From NCBI RefSeq assembly GCF_963675585.1, contig NZ_OY776414.1, positions 227,001 through 291,000 on the forward strand: 64,000 bases of DNA. The letters are read 5' to 3'. Below are positions 41,884 to 52,529 of the stretch, one piece after another; position 1 is the stretch's first letter; each line of letters starts with the position of its first letter. The position numbers were made by a program, and so were the translations under genes. This DNA comes from an uncultured Draconibacterium sp. Lineage in GTDB: Bacteria; Bacteroidota; Bacteroidia; Bacteroidales; Prolixibacteraceae. The notes beneath the pieces were generated by a model. The model saw only the letters and a program-made list of their open reading frames with translations. It had not been told where the DNA came from and made no database searches.

Positions 41884-43791
41884 TTATTTGTTCGATTCCG
41901 ACCGTGCTTCTTCTTTTATTGAATCAACATCCCACGCACAATCCGTATCGTGAATGGAGTAGTTCTTTTCGGCTTGTAGGGTATCTGAAACCTGTTCAGA
42001 GAAACGACGTGTTTCCTGAATAAATTTACCAGAATCTTCGAGCCAGTGCTTGTATAACTCCTGGGTAATTTGTTCTTCGTGGTGTTTAAATGTACGTGTG
42101 GCCCGGTAGGCTTCGTATTTCGAATACCCCAGTTCGGCCAAAGCCTGTTCTCCCAGTTCGCTTGCTGAATCAAACATTTCGCGGCGAACCGATTTTACAT
42201 TAATAGTGTAGTATTCAAAAGTGTGAAAAATGTCCCTGGCACGTGCCAGTATTTTTACCTCAGGATATTTTTCGCGCACATATTTGGCCACTTTTAAAGC
42301 GTTATCGTGTTCGGCCATGCTCAAAATCAGCATTCGGGCATTTTTAATTCCTGCTTTTTCGAGTAACTGAGGGCGGGTAACATCACCGTAGTACAATTTA
42401 AATCCGTATTTCCGAAGTGTTTCAACATTGCTCGGATTGCTGTCGAGAATGGTTACTTTAAAACCGTTGGCCAGTAAAATCCGTCCAATTGCCAGACCAA
42501 AACGTCCAAAACCTGCCAGAATCACCGGATTTTCTTCCTCTTCAATTTCGTCGTATTCCAGTTTGTTTTGCCAGCGTGCCAGAATAGGGCTTACCATTTT
42601 GTCATTAAAGATGAGAAGCAGGGGCGAAATGGCCATTGATAAGGTTACTATTAATAGTAATATCGAAGCTGTTTCTTCGTCGAATAACTGATTTTGTTTC
42701 GAGAAAGAGATTAATACAAAACTAAACTCGCTGGATTGTGCCAATAAAAAAGCAAACAAAAATTCATATCCTTTTTTTAGTTTAAATGCCCGACCCAAAA
42801 TTAAAAGCACTATAAATTTTATCAGAATAAGTAGCACTACAAACTGAATGATAATTAGTGGTTTTGAAACAAAAAGCTGAAAGTTGATGCTGGCGCCCAC
42901 CGATATAAAAAAGAGGCCAAGTAGTAATCCTTTAAACGGGTCGATGGTGGTTTCAAGTTCGTGCCGGTATTCGCTGTCGGCTAAAACCACGCCGGCAATA
43001 AAGGTTCCGAGTGCAGGCGATAGGCCAATTGCATCCATCGCCAGTGCAATTCCAATTACCAGTAAAAGTGCCAGGGCAACAAACACCTCGTGTAATCCGG
43101 TTTCGGCAACCAGACGAAAAATGTGTTGCGCCGCAAAACGGCCAATAATAACGATTGTAGTCATGGCACCAATAATAATTAACAATTGCAACCAGCCCGG
43201 CAAGGCCGGAACGCCCGTAATGTTATTCAAAGCACTTTCTGATAAGTTGGCAGGAAGGCCGAGTGTTGCGAGTAAAGGAATAACGGCTAAAATGGGGATA
43301 ACGGCCATATCCTGAAACAAAAGAACCGAAAAGGCAGAACGTCCTGCAATGTTGCGCATTAAACCTTTTTCGCTTAAGGTTTGCAATACGATTGCTGTGG
43401 ATGAAAGTGCCAGAATGAGTCCAATGGCAATGGCCCGGTGAATCTGGAAATTTAAAAACGAAGCCACCAGTCCAATAATCACAGCTGTAATAATTACCTG
43501 CATGCCACCAAGCCCAAAAATCGATCGTCGCATTTTCCAGAGTAAGGCAGGTTCCAGCTCCAATCCAATAATAAACAGCATCAGAACAACACCAAATTCG
43601 GCAAAATGCATTACTTCACCGGCTTCGGTTCCAACCAAACCCAAAACAAAAGGGCCAATTAAAATTCCGGCCAGCAAGTAGCCCAATACTGAGCCAAGCC
43701 CCAGTTTTTTTGCGATAGGAACAGATATAACCGAAGCTCCCAGATAGATTAAAGCGTTTAAAAAGAAATCCTGATTATGCATGCTGTTCAA
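41884..43791 (-). CDS. Kef-type monovalent cation:proton antiporter (CPA2)
   Basis: This 635-residue protein has an N-terminal CPA2 antiporter domain of about 12 helices (LGLGSVLGYLLAGILIGPFV; ALSSTAIVLQTLSEKGL, the conserved family segment) and a cytoplasmic TrkA-N/RCK nucleotide domain starting near residue 415 (VILAGFGRFGLAIGRILLAN, then TILDSNPSNVETL). This is the architecture of KefB/KefC and YbaL. The expected role is K+ (or Na+) efflux in exchange for H+, gated by nucleotides. A quinone-reductase-like protein overlaps it by 17 nt upstream, as KefF/KefG accompany Kef in other bacteria. Confidence 0.9.
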   Translation of the reverse strand: MNSMHNQDFFLNALIYLGASVISVPIAKKLGLGSVLGYLLAGILIGPFVLGLVGTEAGEVMHFAEFGVVLMLFIIGLELEPALLWKMRRSIFGLGGMQVIITAVIIGLVASFLNFQIHRAIAIGLILALSSTAIVLQTLSEKGLMRNIAGRSAFSVLLFQDMAVIPILAVIPLLATLGLPANLSESALNNITGVPALPGWLQLLIIIGAMTTIVIIGRFAAQHIFRLVAETGLHEVFVALALLLVIGIALAMDAIGLSPALGTFIAGVVLADSEYRHELETTIDPFKGLLLGLFFISVGASINFQLFVSKPLIIIQFVVLLILIKFIVLLILGRAFKLKKGYEFLFAFLLAQSSEFSFVLISFSKQNQLFDEETASILLLIVTLSMAISPLLLIFNDKMVSPILARWQNKLEYDEIEEEENPVILAGFGRFGLAIGRILLANGFKVTILDSNPSNVETLRKYGFKLYYGDVTRPQLLEKAGIKNARMLILSMAEHDNALKVAKYVREKYPEVKILARARDIFHTFEYYTINVKSVRREMFDSASELGEQALAELGYSKYEAYRATRTFKHHEEQITQELYKHWLEDSGKFIQETRRFSEQVSDTLQAEKNYSIHDTDCAWDVDSIKEEARSESNK

Positions 43792-44371
43792 TTATACTGT
43801 TTATGTATTCTATGTTACTGAAGTCTTTTTCCTGGCAGGTTTCATCGCGAAGCGAAAGCATCAACTTATGGTAATCGGAGCTGTGTTTTTTTAAATCGGC
43901 TTGCGAAAGTGTGTGCGACCCATGAACCACAAAAGGGGGTAAGTATTTCATCCGACACAAAGTTGCAGACCTGTTAAAAGGTGCGAGAAACTGATTTACC
44001 GTAAACTGGTTGCTCCCGGTAGCGCAGTAAATTTCTTTTCTTCCGCCCGTTGAAACCACCGAAAGTGCCCATTTCCCTTGTAAAGCTTTTCCCGCAGCAC
44101 CGTAAGCAAAACCGTGTTCCAAAACCAAATCCATCCACTCTTTAATAATGGCCGGCGCACTGTACCAGTAAAACGGGTGGTGCCATACAATTACATCGTG
44201 TTCGAGCAATAATTTTTGTTCTGCTTTTACATCGATAAAAAAATCGGGATACTTCTCATATAAATTATTGAGCGTAATTCCCTCCATGTCTTTTATCGAA
44301 TTTATCAGTGCTTTATTTATTCGTGATTTATGAAAAGCAGGATGTGCAAATAGGATGAGTATTTTTTTCAT
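43775..44371 (-). CDS. NAD(P)H-dependent oxidoreductase, KefF/KefG-like
   Basis: This 198-residue flavodoxin-fold protein belongs to the NAD(P)H quinone oxidoreductase family. Signature segments are KKILILFAHPAFHKSRIN, HDVIVWHHPFYWYSAPAIIK, and the following EWMDLVLEHGFAYG. It was started at the ATG at 44371 (MKKILIL); an upstream ATG at 44395 would overlap the divergent alpha-2-macroglobulin region. Its stop overlaps the antiporter start by 17 nt, so it is likely to act as the activating subunit, as KefF and KefG do. Confidence 0.87.
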   Translation of the reverse strand: MKKILILFAHPAFHKSRINKALINSIKDMEGITLNNLYEKYPDFFIDVKAEQKLLLEHDVIVWHHPFYWYSAPAIIKEWMDLVLEHGFAYGAAGKALQGKWALSVVSTGGRKEIYCATGSNQFTVNQFLAPFNRSATLCRMKYLPPFVVHGSHTLSQADLKKHSSDYHKLMLSLRDETCQEKDFSNIEYINSIIEQHA

Positions 44372-44464
44372 GAACAAATGGCTTTTAAAGTGCAAAAGTT
44401 AATCAATGCTGTTAACTACTATGTCTTAAAAGTAATAGTTTTGGAATCGAAAATTACTATTTTT

Positions 44465-47400
44465 ATGTTTCTTTATAAAAATCATAAAACCCAAAAAGTG
44501 AAAAAGTTTATTATCCCCGTTACTTTTTTTTTGATGGCTTTGTTCGGCTGTCAATCCGAAAAATCGAAAACCGTTGAAACCGATCTTGGATTTAGCAAAT
44601 ATGTGCAGGCATACACGGCCGGAACAATTTCTAAAAATGCTTCTGTTTCGGTGTATTTGACTCAGCCGGTTAGTGCGTATAACAACGAACCTGTTTTTTC
44701 GTTTTCGCCTGAAATAAAAGGTAAAACCGTGTTGGTTGGCGACCGCATATTTGAATTTCGGCCGGAAGAAAGTATGAAGTCAGGGACAAATTATAAGGCA
44801 GAATTTCATTTGGGTAAAGTACTAAAAGTTGACAAAGCGTTTGAAAAGATGCCTTTTCAGTTTTCAACCATGCAGCAGGCTTTTTCGCTTACCGTTGAGG
44901 GACTAAAAAATTACGAAGGAATGCGCTCTTCGCAAATGCAACTCACCGGTTATGTGTTAACGGCCGATGTTGCCGATGTAATGGAAGTGGAACAAACCTT
45001 AACTGCCGAATATTTAAACAAAGAGTTGGCTGTTTCGTGGACACACGATCCGGGGCAGCGCAAACATTTTTTTACGGTTGACAGTATTTCCAGAAATCAA
45101 AACGAAACGCAAAATTTAATGTTGGACTGGGATGCGAAGGCTTTAAATGTAGATGATTCGGGAAGTAAACAAATTGAGGTGCCGCCTTTAAATGCATTTA
45201 AAATAATCGAAACCAATGTGGTGCAGCAGCCCGAACAATGTATTCAGATTCGTTTTTCCGATCCTTTGTTGAAAGGTCAGGACCTGGAAGGTTTGGTGGT
45301 TTTGGATAGTGATGCCGAATTGCGTTTGGAGATAGACGGGAATGTGTTAAAAGCCTGGACTTCGGAACGTGTGTCGGGCGATATAAATCTGACTATTTAT
45401 AAAGGAATTAAAAGTGAAAATTATGCGAGTTTAAAAGAGTCGGCAAACTTTTTATTGCAGTTTACAAGTGCCGAGCCAAACGTTCGCTTAATTGGTAAAG
45501 GTGTGATTGTGCCACAAAGCAAAACTCTGGAAATTCCGTTTGAAGCCATTAGCTTAAATGCAGTTGACCTGCGAATAATTGAAATTTACAGGAATAATAT
45601 TTTGCAGTTTTTTCAGGAAAACAGAATTGATGGGCGGTCGGAATTGAGAAGAGTGGGGCGTTTGGTATACGAAGGGAAAGTGGATCTGAAATCTTCGGAG
45701 CCGGTTAATTACAACCAGTGGAATACGTTTAAAGTTGATTTAGCCGATTTGATAAACATTGAGCAAGGGGCTATTTATCGTGTCGAGTTTCAGTTTAAAA
45801 AGGAGTATTCGATGTACAAATGTTCTGCAGACGAAGACGATGGAATGACTGATAATTCCATGATCTCTTCGCCTGAAAATTATAAAACAAGCTGGGACTC
45901 TCCGGGTTGGTACAGCAATTACTTTTACCCCGAAGGTTACGACTGGCGCGAACGCGATAATCCATGTCATGTTTCGTACTACAATTCCGACCGTTTTGTA
46001 AGCCGGAATATTTTTGCATCGGAGTTGGGTATTACTGCCAAAGAAGGACGAAATCATACCATGCTTTTTGCAGTTTCAAATCTGCTAACTACTGAGCCGC
46101 TGGCAGGCGTTGAACTTAAATTGCTGAATTTTCAGAATCGGTTGATTGATGTGGTTCAAACCGATGTGAATGGCTTTGCAAAAGTTGATTTGGAAAAGAA
46201 ACCGTTTTTGTTGGTGGCCCAGCGTGGTGTGCAGTTTGGGTATTTACGACTCGACGACGGAACTTCGTTGTCTGTAAGTAATTTTAATGTGTCGGGACAA
46301 GAAGTTGTAGATGGAATGAAGGGATTTATTTATGGCGAACGCGATGTTTGGCGCCCCGGCGATACTTTGTTTCTGAATTTTATTTTAGATGCCGAATTTG
46401 AACTGGAAGAAAATCATCCGGTATTTTTTAGCCTCATCAATCCGAAAAACCAGTTGGTGGAGAAAAGGGTAATTAGTACCAATACAAATGGATTTTATTT
46501 GTTGACCAGTAAAACTGAAACGGATGCACCTACAGGAAACTGGCGCGCCGAAGTACAAGTTGGGAATACAGTTTTTTCAAAAAAAATAAAGATAGAAACC
46601 ATAAAACCCAACCGCCTAAAAATTGAGTTGGATTTGCCGGCCGACAAATTAATCGGACAAAATACGAGTACTTTGCCCATAAAATCATCGTGGTTACATG
46701 GTACTCCTGCAAAATCGTTAAAAGCCAAAGTTGAGGTGCTTTTCTCAAAAAGTCAGACGCAATTCGAGAATTTTAAAAATTACACTTTTACCGATCCTGC
46801 AACCCGATTTACAAGCAAAGAAGAAACCATATTCGAGGGCAAATTAGATGAGAAAGGCGAAGGAACCATTCCGCTGAAACTTGAAGGATTAAATAATGCT
46901 CCGGGCATGTTAAATGTTTGGTTTACTTCAAGGGTGTTCGAAACAGGTGGCGATTTTAGCACCTCAATTACCAAAGCAAAATATTCACCCTTCGAATCGT
47001 TTGTGGGAGTGCGGATGCCCGAATCGGAAGATAACTGGTACCAAACCGACACGGATTATCAGCCTGAAATCGTGCTTGTGGACAAATACGGGAAACCGGT
47101 TTCGGGGAACGACATTGAAGCCAAATTGTACAAAGTAGATTGGCGTTGGTGGTGGGAGTCAGGTGCCGAAAACCTGGCGCACTATGTTTCGGGGAGTTAT
47201 TACAAACCGGTAAAAACCTGGTTGGTGACGGATGCTAAACACAAATCGCAGTTAAAATTAAATGTAAAATACAACAACTGGCAAGACAATGGCCGCTATT
47301 TCCTTTGGGTAAAAGATCTTAGTTCCGGGCATTCAACCGGTATTACTTTTTACATGTCGGAATGGGGCAGCTGGCGTTCGGATGGAATGGACGAAGGAGC

Positions 47401-50005
47401 AACTTTGCTAAGTGTGCGAACCGACAAAGAAAAATACAAAGTTGGCGACGATATTGAAGTTACCATTCCGTCGTCGAAAACAGGAAAAGCACTGGTGAGT
47501 CTTGAAAACGGAACTGAAGTGCTTGATATGTTTTGGGTAGAAACCAGTGATAAACAAACCAAATTCAAGATAAAAGCGAAAGCTGAAATGGCGCCCAACT
47601 TTTACGTGCATGTGAGTTTGATTCAGGCATACGGACAAACAGAAAACGATGCACCTTTGCGTTTGTATGGAATTACGCCGGTAAATGTTGAAAATCCGGA
47701 AACAATTTTGAACCCGGAGATTAAAGCACCTGAAGAGATAAAACCAGAAACTTCGTATTCTGTAGAAATATCGGAAGCCAAAAACAAAAAAATGACCTAT
47801 ACACTGGCCATTGTTGACGAAGGTTTGCTGGGATTAACCAATTATTCAACACCAAATCCACATCATACATTTTACAGCCGCGAGGCACTGGGCGTAAAAA
47901 CCTGGGATTTGTACGATTATGTGGCCGGTGCATATGGCGCCCGTTTGGAAAAGGCATTTGCCGTGGGTGGTGATGGTGAAATGATAGACTCAGACAAAAA
48001 GGAAGCGAACCGTTTTAAACCCGTTGTACAATTTGCCGGACCATTTACATTGGAAGCCGGTAAAACGCAAAAACACGAATTTGTAATGCCAAATTACATT
48101 GGTGCAGTGCGAATGATGGTTGTTGCCGGAAATAAGGGAGCATACGGAATAAAAGAAAAAAGTGTTCCGGTTCGAAAAGGATTGATGTTGCTTGCAACGG
48201 TTCCAAGAATGTTGGCTCCGCTGGAAACATTCGAATTGCCCGTTACTGTTTTTGCAATGAAAGACAATGTGAAAAATGTGTCGGTGCGCGTAAAAACCAA
48301 TGATGTTATCGAAGTCTCGGGTGAATCAAAAAATAGTCTGCAGTTTACAGAGATGGGTGAGAAAATGACCTACTTTAAGCTGAAAGTAAAAGGGAAAACC
48401 GGAATTGGAAAAATAACAGTTGAAGCCGAATCGGGCAATGAAAAAGCCAGTTACGAAGTGGAGCTGGATGTTCGGAATCCGAATTTACCGGTTACAGTTC
48501 AGCAGTCGAAATTGGTGAATGGGAATGAGAAATGGAACACGGAATTACAATCACCGGGAGAGGCTGCAACGAATGTGTCCTGGATTGAGGTTTCAGGATT
48601 TCCTCCTCTGAATTTGGCGAAACACATTGATGACCTGATTCAATATCCACACGGTTGTGTTGAGCAGCTTACCTCATCGGTTTTTCCACAGTTGTTTTTG
48701 GCCGATTTAACCGAAGTAACAGCCGATCAGAAAGCCTCAATAGAAAATAATGTCAGAAAAGCACTGTTGAAATTGCAGTCGTACCAGCTGGCAAGTGGTG
48801 GGTTTAGTTATTGGCCGGGATCAAACATGGTTAACGAATGGGGAACAAATTATGCCGGGCATTTTATTATAAATGCTGAAAAGGCCGGTTATTCGCTGCC
48901 ATTTGGAATGAAAGACAAGTGGCTGAATTATCAGAAATCGGCAGCCCGAAACTGGAAAGAGGTAACTGCTGTTCGTTATCGCAATTACGATTTTTCACAG
49001 GCATACCGTTTGTACACGCTTGCTTTGGCCGGTACTCCCGATATTGGTGCGATGAATCGTTTGCGTGAGAAAAAGGAAAAATCGGGTACGGTGGCCTGGC
49101 GACTGGCAGCCGCTTATGTTTTGGCCGGAAAAACGGAAGCAGCCAATAAATTAATTGAAGGAATATCAACGGAAGTGGCGGAGTACAACGAGTTCGGTGG
49201 CACCTTTGGATCGTCGCTGCGTGACAAAGCCATGATTTTGGAATCGCTGGTTTTAATGGGCGACAAAGAAAATGCATTTGAAATCTTACAAAACATATCG
49301 GAAGAAATAAATAAACGCGACTGGTTGAGTACACAAACAGCATCGTGGTGTTTAATTGCTGCCGCCCGCTTCTCTGCTGAGTTTTTTACGGGCGACAACG
49401 AAACTAATTTTACTCTTATTGCCAATGGATATAAAACGCAAATGCGTACCAAAATTCCGGTGGTTAAAGTTCCGGTAGCTTCGAAAGGCGATAAAAATTT
49501 AAAAGTTGAATTCGAAAACCAGGGAGGCAATGCCACTTTCGTTCGTGTTTTGAGTCGTGGAATTCCAACCGGAGTAGATTCTACTTCTTCGTTGAATAAT
49601 TTGCTTTTGGAAGTGGTTTATCTCGATGCTGCAGGAGTAAAAATCGATCCTTCAAAAATTAAACAGGGAACAGATTTTAGAATGGAAGTGAAAGTAAAAC
49701 ATCCCGGCAAACGAGTGGATTACGATGAAATGGTTTTATCCACTGTTTTCCCCTCGGGATGGGAAATTATAAATAAAAGAATGGGCGGTTTGCCAACAGA
49801 TGAGGCGGCATTTGAATACCAGGATATCAGAGACGATAGGATTTATACCTATTTTGATTTGGAAATGAGCAAACAAAAAACCTTTGTTTTTTATTTAAAT
49901 GCTGCTTACAAAGGAAATTACTATTATGCTCCGGTAAGTTGCGAAGCGATGTACGATAATAGTGTTCGCGTTCAAAAAGCAGGCAGAATGGTTGAAGTGG
50001 AGTAG
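44465..50005 (+). CDS. alpha-2-macroglobulin-family lipoprotein with thioester
   Basis: This protein of about 1846 residues resembles bacterial protease-trapping macroglobulins (YfhM type). The lipobox LMALFGC gives a lipidated cysteine; a GTG at 44498 would make a shorter signal peptide, and an ATG at 44378 is much longer. MG domains carry motifs such as YGERDVWRPGDTLFLNFI (bait-side) and, later, MRMMVVAGNKGAYGIKEKSV-type strands. The thioester motif is HGCVEQLTS with GCVEQ near residue 1397, so the trap is of the covalent type. A helical thioester domain (YQLASGGFSYWPGSNMVNEW) follows. The pbpC gene lies 22 nt downstream, the arrangement known in many bacteria for coupled defence and cell-wall repair. 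Confidence 0.93.
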   Translation: MFLYKNHKTQKVKKFIIPVTFFLMALFGCQSEKSKTVETDLGFSKYVQAYTAGTISKNASVSVYLTQPVSAYNNEPVFSFSPEIKGKTVLVGDRIFEFRPEESMKSGTNYKAEFHLGKVLKVDKAFEKMPFQFSTMQQAFSLTVEGLKNYEGMRSSQMQLTGYVLTADVADVMEVEQTLTAEYLNKELAVSWTHDPGQRKHFFTVDSISRNQNETQNLMLDWDAKALNVDDSGSKQIEVPPLNAFKIIETNVVQQPEQCIQIRFSDPLLKGQDLEGLVVLDSDAELRLEIDGNVLKAWTSERVSGDINLTIYKGIKSENYASLKESANFLLQFTSAEPNVRLIGKGVIVPQSKTLEIPFEAISLNAVDLRIIEIYRNNILQFFQENRIDGRSELRRVGRLVYEGKVDLKSSEPVNYNQWNTFKVDLADLINIEQGAIYRVEFQFKKEYSMYKCSADEDDGMTDNSMISSPENYKTSWDSPGWYSNYFYPEGYDWRERDNPCHVSYYNSDRFVSRNIFASELGITAKEGRNHTMLFAVSNLLTTEPLAGVELKLLNFQNRLIDVVQTDVNGFAKVDLEKKPFLLVAQRGVQFGYLRLDDGTSLSVSNFNVSGQEVVDGMKGFIYGERDVWRPGDTLFLNFILDAEFELEENHPVFFSLINPKNQLVEKRVISTNTNGFYLLTSKTETDAPTGNWRAEVQVGNTVFSKKIKIETIKPNRLKIELDLPADKLIGQNTSTLPIKSSWLHGTPAKSLKAKVEVLFSKSQTQFENFKNYTFTDPATRFTSKEETIFEGKLDEKGEGTIPLKLEGLNNAPGMLNVWFTSRVFETGGDFSTSITKAKYSPFESFVGVRMPESEDNWYQTDTDYQPEIVLVDKYGKPVSGNDIEAKLYKVDWRWWWESGAENLAHYVSGSYYKPVKTWLVTDAKHKSQLKLNVKYNNWQDNGRYFLWVKDLSSGHSTGITFYMSEWGSWRSDGMDEGATLLSVRTDKEKYKVGDDIEVTIPSSKTGKALVSLENGTEVLDMFWVETSDKQTKFKIKAKAEMAPNFYVHVSLIQAYGQTENDAPLRLYGITPVNVENPETILNPEIKAPEEIKPETSYSVEISEAKNKKMTYTLAIVDEGLLGLTNYSTPNPHHTFYSREALGVKTWDLYDYVAGAYGARLEKAFAVGGDGEMIDSDKKEANRFKPVVQFAGPFTLEAGKTQKHEFVMPNYIGAVRMMVVAGNKGAYGIKEKSVPVRKGLMLLATVPRMLAPLETFELPVTVFAMKDNVKNVSVRVKTNDVIEVSGESKNSLQFTEMGEKMTYFKLKVKGKTGIGKITVEAESGNEKASYEVELDVRNPNLPVTVQQSKLVNGNEKWNTELQSPGEAATNVSWIEVSGFPPLNLAKHIDDLIQYPHGCVEQLTSSVFPQLFLADLTEVTADQKASIENNVRKALLKLQSYQLASGGFSYWPGSNMVNEWGTNYAGHFIINAEKAGYSLPFGMKDKWLNYQKSAARNWKEVTAVRYRNYDFSQAYRLYTLALAGTPDIGAMNRLREKKEKSGTVAWRLAAAYVLAGKTEAANKLIEGISTEVAEYNEFGGTFGSSLRDKAMILESLVLMGDKENAFEILQNISEEINKRDWLSTQTASWCLIAAARFSAEFFTGDNETNFTLIANGYKTQMRTKIPVVKVPVASKGDKNLKVEFENQGGNATFVRVLSRGIPTGVDSTSSLNNLLLEVVYLDAAGVKIDPSKIKQGTDFRMEVKVKHPGKRVDYDEMVLSTVFPSGWEIINKRMGGLPTDEAAFEYQDIRDDRIYTYFDLEMSKQKTFVFYLNAAYKGNYYYAPVSCEAMYDNSVRVQKAGRMVEVE

Positions 50006-50027
50006 GGAGGATTAATTTTTGGTGATA

Positions 50028-52406
50028 ATGAAAAGCACGATTAGAATGAGTAAAATGAAAAAGCGATTAATAATTGCTCCGGTTATTTTACTGATTCTGT
50101 TTCTTTTGAGTGGAATTTTTTTACCCAAACCTTTGTTTCGTTCTGCTTATTCTACCGTTTTGGAAAGCAATAACGGACAACTGCTTGGAGCGCGAATTGC
50201 GGCAGATGAGCAATGGCGTTTCCCAGCAGTTGATTCTGTTCCTTTTAAATACGAGCGCTGTGTACTAAACTTCGAAGACAGCTATTTTTACCAACATCCG
50301 GGTATAAATTTGTTTTCAATTGCACGTGCTTTTGTTCAGAATATAAAAGCCGGTAGAATTGTTAGTGGCGGCAGTACAATTACGATGCAAGTATGTAGAT
50401 TGGCCCGTGGACAAAAGTCACGAACTGTTAAAAACAAACTGGTGGAAATGGTTTGGGCTCTTCATTTGGAGTTGCGTATGTCCAAAAGGGAAATTTTAAA
50501 ATTGTATGCATCCCATGCTCCGTTTGGTGGTAATGTTGTAGGTTTGGATGCTGCAGCATGGCGCTATTTCGGACGCGACAGTCACCAGCTTTCATGGGCC
50601 GAATCGGCTACTTTAGCTGTTCTTCCCAATGCTCCGTCGTTAATTTATCCCGGTCGTTTAGATCAGAAACTAAAACTCAAGCGAGATGGCCTTTTAAAAA
50701 AGCTACTGCTCAGGAATGAGATTGACAGTTTAACCTACGATTTGGCAGTAATGGAACCTCTTCCCGAAAAAGTGAATGCTTTGCCCAATATGGCCTATCA
50801 CCTGGTGCAAAAGGCCGTAGCTGAGGAAAAGGGGAAACGAATTCGATCGACTATTGATGTGGTTTTGCAGGAACGAGTAAATGCAATTGTGCAAAAACAT
50901 CATTCCATACAAAAAGGAAATCACGTGAATAATATGGCCGTAATCGTAGCCGAAATCTCAACTAAAAAAGTGCGAGCTTATGTTGGGAATGTAATCGGTA
51001 ACGACAGTTTACTGCATGGAAATCTGGTAGATGTAATTCAGGCAGAACGGAGTTCAGGAAGTATTCTTAAGCCGTTTTTGTATTGTAAAATGCTCGACGA
51101 GGGAGTGCTGACACCCAAAATGCTTATCCCTGACATTCCCATTCGGTTTGGTGGCTTTACTCCCATGAACTTCGATCGGGAATACAACGGTGCAGTTCCT
51201 GCCGAAGAGGCTTTGGCACGATCCCTTAACATTCCGGCAGTTCATTTATTGCGCGAATTTGGTGTGGCACCTTTCCATTCATTTCTAAAAAAAACAGGAA
51301 TGAGCACTTTGTCGAATCATCCCGATTATTACGGGCTTTCGTTAATATTGGGTGGTGCAGAAGTAAAATTGTGGGATTTGGCCGGTATGTACACTTCTTT
51401 AGCAGCAATTTTAAAAACGTATAACGATGAGGATGGTCTGTATAATTCAGATCCGTTTGCTGAACTGGTTTGGAAAGAAAACATCCGGCAGGTGGATGAG
51501 AAGTTGGCTTTAAATCAACCAATGATTCGGGCAGCTTCTGTGTATTCTACGCTCGATGCATTGTTAAAAGTAAAACGCCCCGAATCGGAAGCCGGCTGGG
51601 AAAATTTTGCTGCATCGAAAAAAATCGCCTGGAAAACAGGTACGAGTTTTGGATTTCGCGATGCCTGGGCAGTTGGTGTCTCATCTGAATATGTAGTTGG
51701 TGTTTGGGTTGGCAATGCCGATGGAGAAGGGCGTCCCGGCTTAACAGGTGTTAGCTCAGCCGCTCCTGTTTTATTCGATGTGTTTTCATGTTTACCCACA
51801 AGCAACTGGTTTGCAATTCCTGAAGATGAAATGGATGAGATTGAAGTTTGTGCCCAGAGTGGCTATCGTCCGGGTGAAAATTGTAATGAACGTAAAACGG
51901 TGCTGGTTCCCGGTGGAAACAAAGTTGGAATTTGTCCCTGGCATAAAACAGTTCATTTAAATGAAGATGGTTTTTACAGGGTTAATGCCAGTTGCTATCC
52001 GGTTGCAAAAATGCAGTATCGTAATTATTTTATTCTTCCTCCGGCAATCGAATATTACTACAAACGTAATAATGTTTTTTATTCAACCTTGCCACCTCTT
52101 TTACCCGGGTGTATGGAGACGGAGCAACAAATGGAGTTTATTTATCCGCGTGAGTGGAATAAACTTTTTATTCCGGTTGATTTGGACGGAACACCCGGAA
52201 AATTAATATTCGATTTGGCACACCGCCAGAATGCAGTTCGTGTATATTGGTATCTCGACGAAAAATATCTGGGGAATACAAATGGCATTCATCAGCTGGA
52301 AATCAGACCGGAAGCAGGCTGGCATAAGATTACCGTAAACGATAATTTGGGGAATTCAATCGTGAAAAAATTTATGGTGGTAAACAAACGTGAATTACAG
52401 GAGTAA
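50028..52406 (+). CDS. pbpC: penicillin-binding protein 1C
   Basis: PBP1C is a bifunctional peptidoglycan synthase. The 792-residue protein has an N-terminal membrane helix (LIIAPVILLILFLLSGIFL), a GT51 glycosyltransferase domain (CVLNFEDSYFYQHPGINLFS, then SGGSTITMQVCRL), a transpeptidase with SxxK (SSGSILKPFLY), SLN and KTG (AWKTGTSFGF) boxes, and a C-terminal BiPBP_C domain. Starts at 50028 or 50049 (MSKMKKRL) are both possible. The pairing with the macroglobulin is the usual one. PBP1C is thought to repair wall damage when the envelope is attacked. Confidence 0.94.
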   Translation: MKSTIRMSKMKKRLIIAPVILLILFLLSGIFLPKPLFRSAYSTVLESNNGQLLGARIAADEQWRFPAVDSVPFKYERCVLNFEDSYFYQHPGINLFSIARAFVQNIKAGRIVSGGSTITMQVCRLARGQKSRTVKNKLVEMVWALHLELRMSKREILKLYASHAPFGGNVVGLDAAAWRYFGRDSHQLSWAESATLAVLPNAPSLIYPGRLDQKLKLKRDGLLKKLLLRNEIDSLTYDLAVMEPLPEKVNALPNMAYHLVQKAVAEEKGKRIRSTIDVVLQERVNAIVQKHHSIQKGNHVNNMAVIVAEISTKKVRAYVGNVIGNDSLLHGNLVDVIQAERSSGSILKPFLYCKMLDEGVLTPKMLIPDIPIRFGGFTPMNFDREYNGAVPAEEALARSLNIPAVHLLREFGVAPFHSFLKKTGMSTLSNHPDYYGLSLILGGAEVKLWDLAGMYTSLAAILKTYNDEDGLYNSDPFAELVWKENIRQVDEKLALNQPMIRAASVYSTLDALLKVKRPESEAGWENFAASKKIAWKTGTSFGFRDAWAVGVSSEYVVGVWVGNADGEGRPGLTGVSSAAPVLFDVFSCLPTSNWFAIPEDEMDEIEVCAQSGYRPGENCNERKTVLVPGGNKVGICPWHKTVHLNEDGFYRVNASCYPVAKMQYRNYFILPPAIEYYYKRNNVFYSTLPPLLPGCMETEQQMEFIYPREWNKLFIPVDLDGTPGKLIFDLAHRQNAVRVYWYLDEKYLGNTNGIHQLEIRPEAGWHKITVNDNLGNSIVKKFMVVNKRELQE

Positions 52407-52500
52407 GGCAATATTTCAAATATTGGGTAAAGTCATCTTTATCATGCTCTACAAAACCTATACTTTTTGCATATTTTTTAAACGAAGTCATAAAAGTTTG

Positions 52501-52508
52501 TAATTTTG
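52501..52508 (+). promoter_or_regulatory. candidate -7 box TAATTTTG
   Basis: A TAnnTTTG match 21 nt upstream of the ribBA ATG. No FMN riboswitch-like structure could be recognised in the short gap. Confidence 0.5.
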
Positions 52509-52529
52509 CGCCTGACTTAAAAGGTAAAC

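Noticed and set aside
48867-49343. 158-residue ORF opposite the macroglobulin gene
   Set aside because: It is antisense to the thioester domain and has no recognisable motif.
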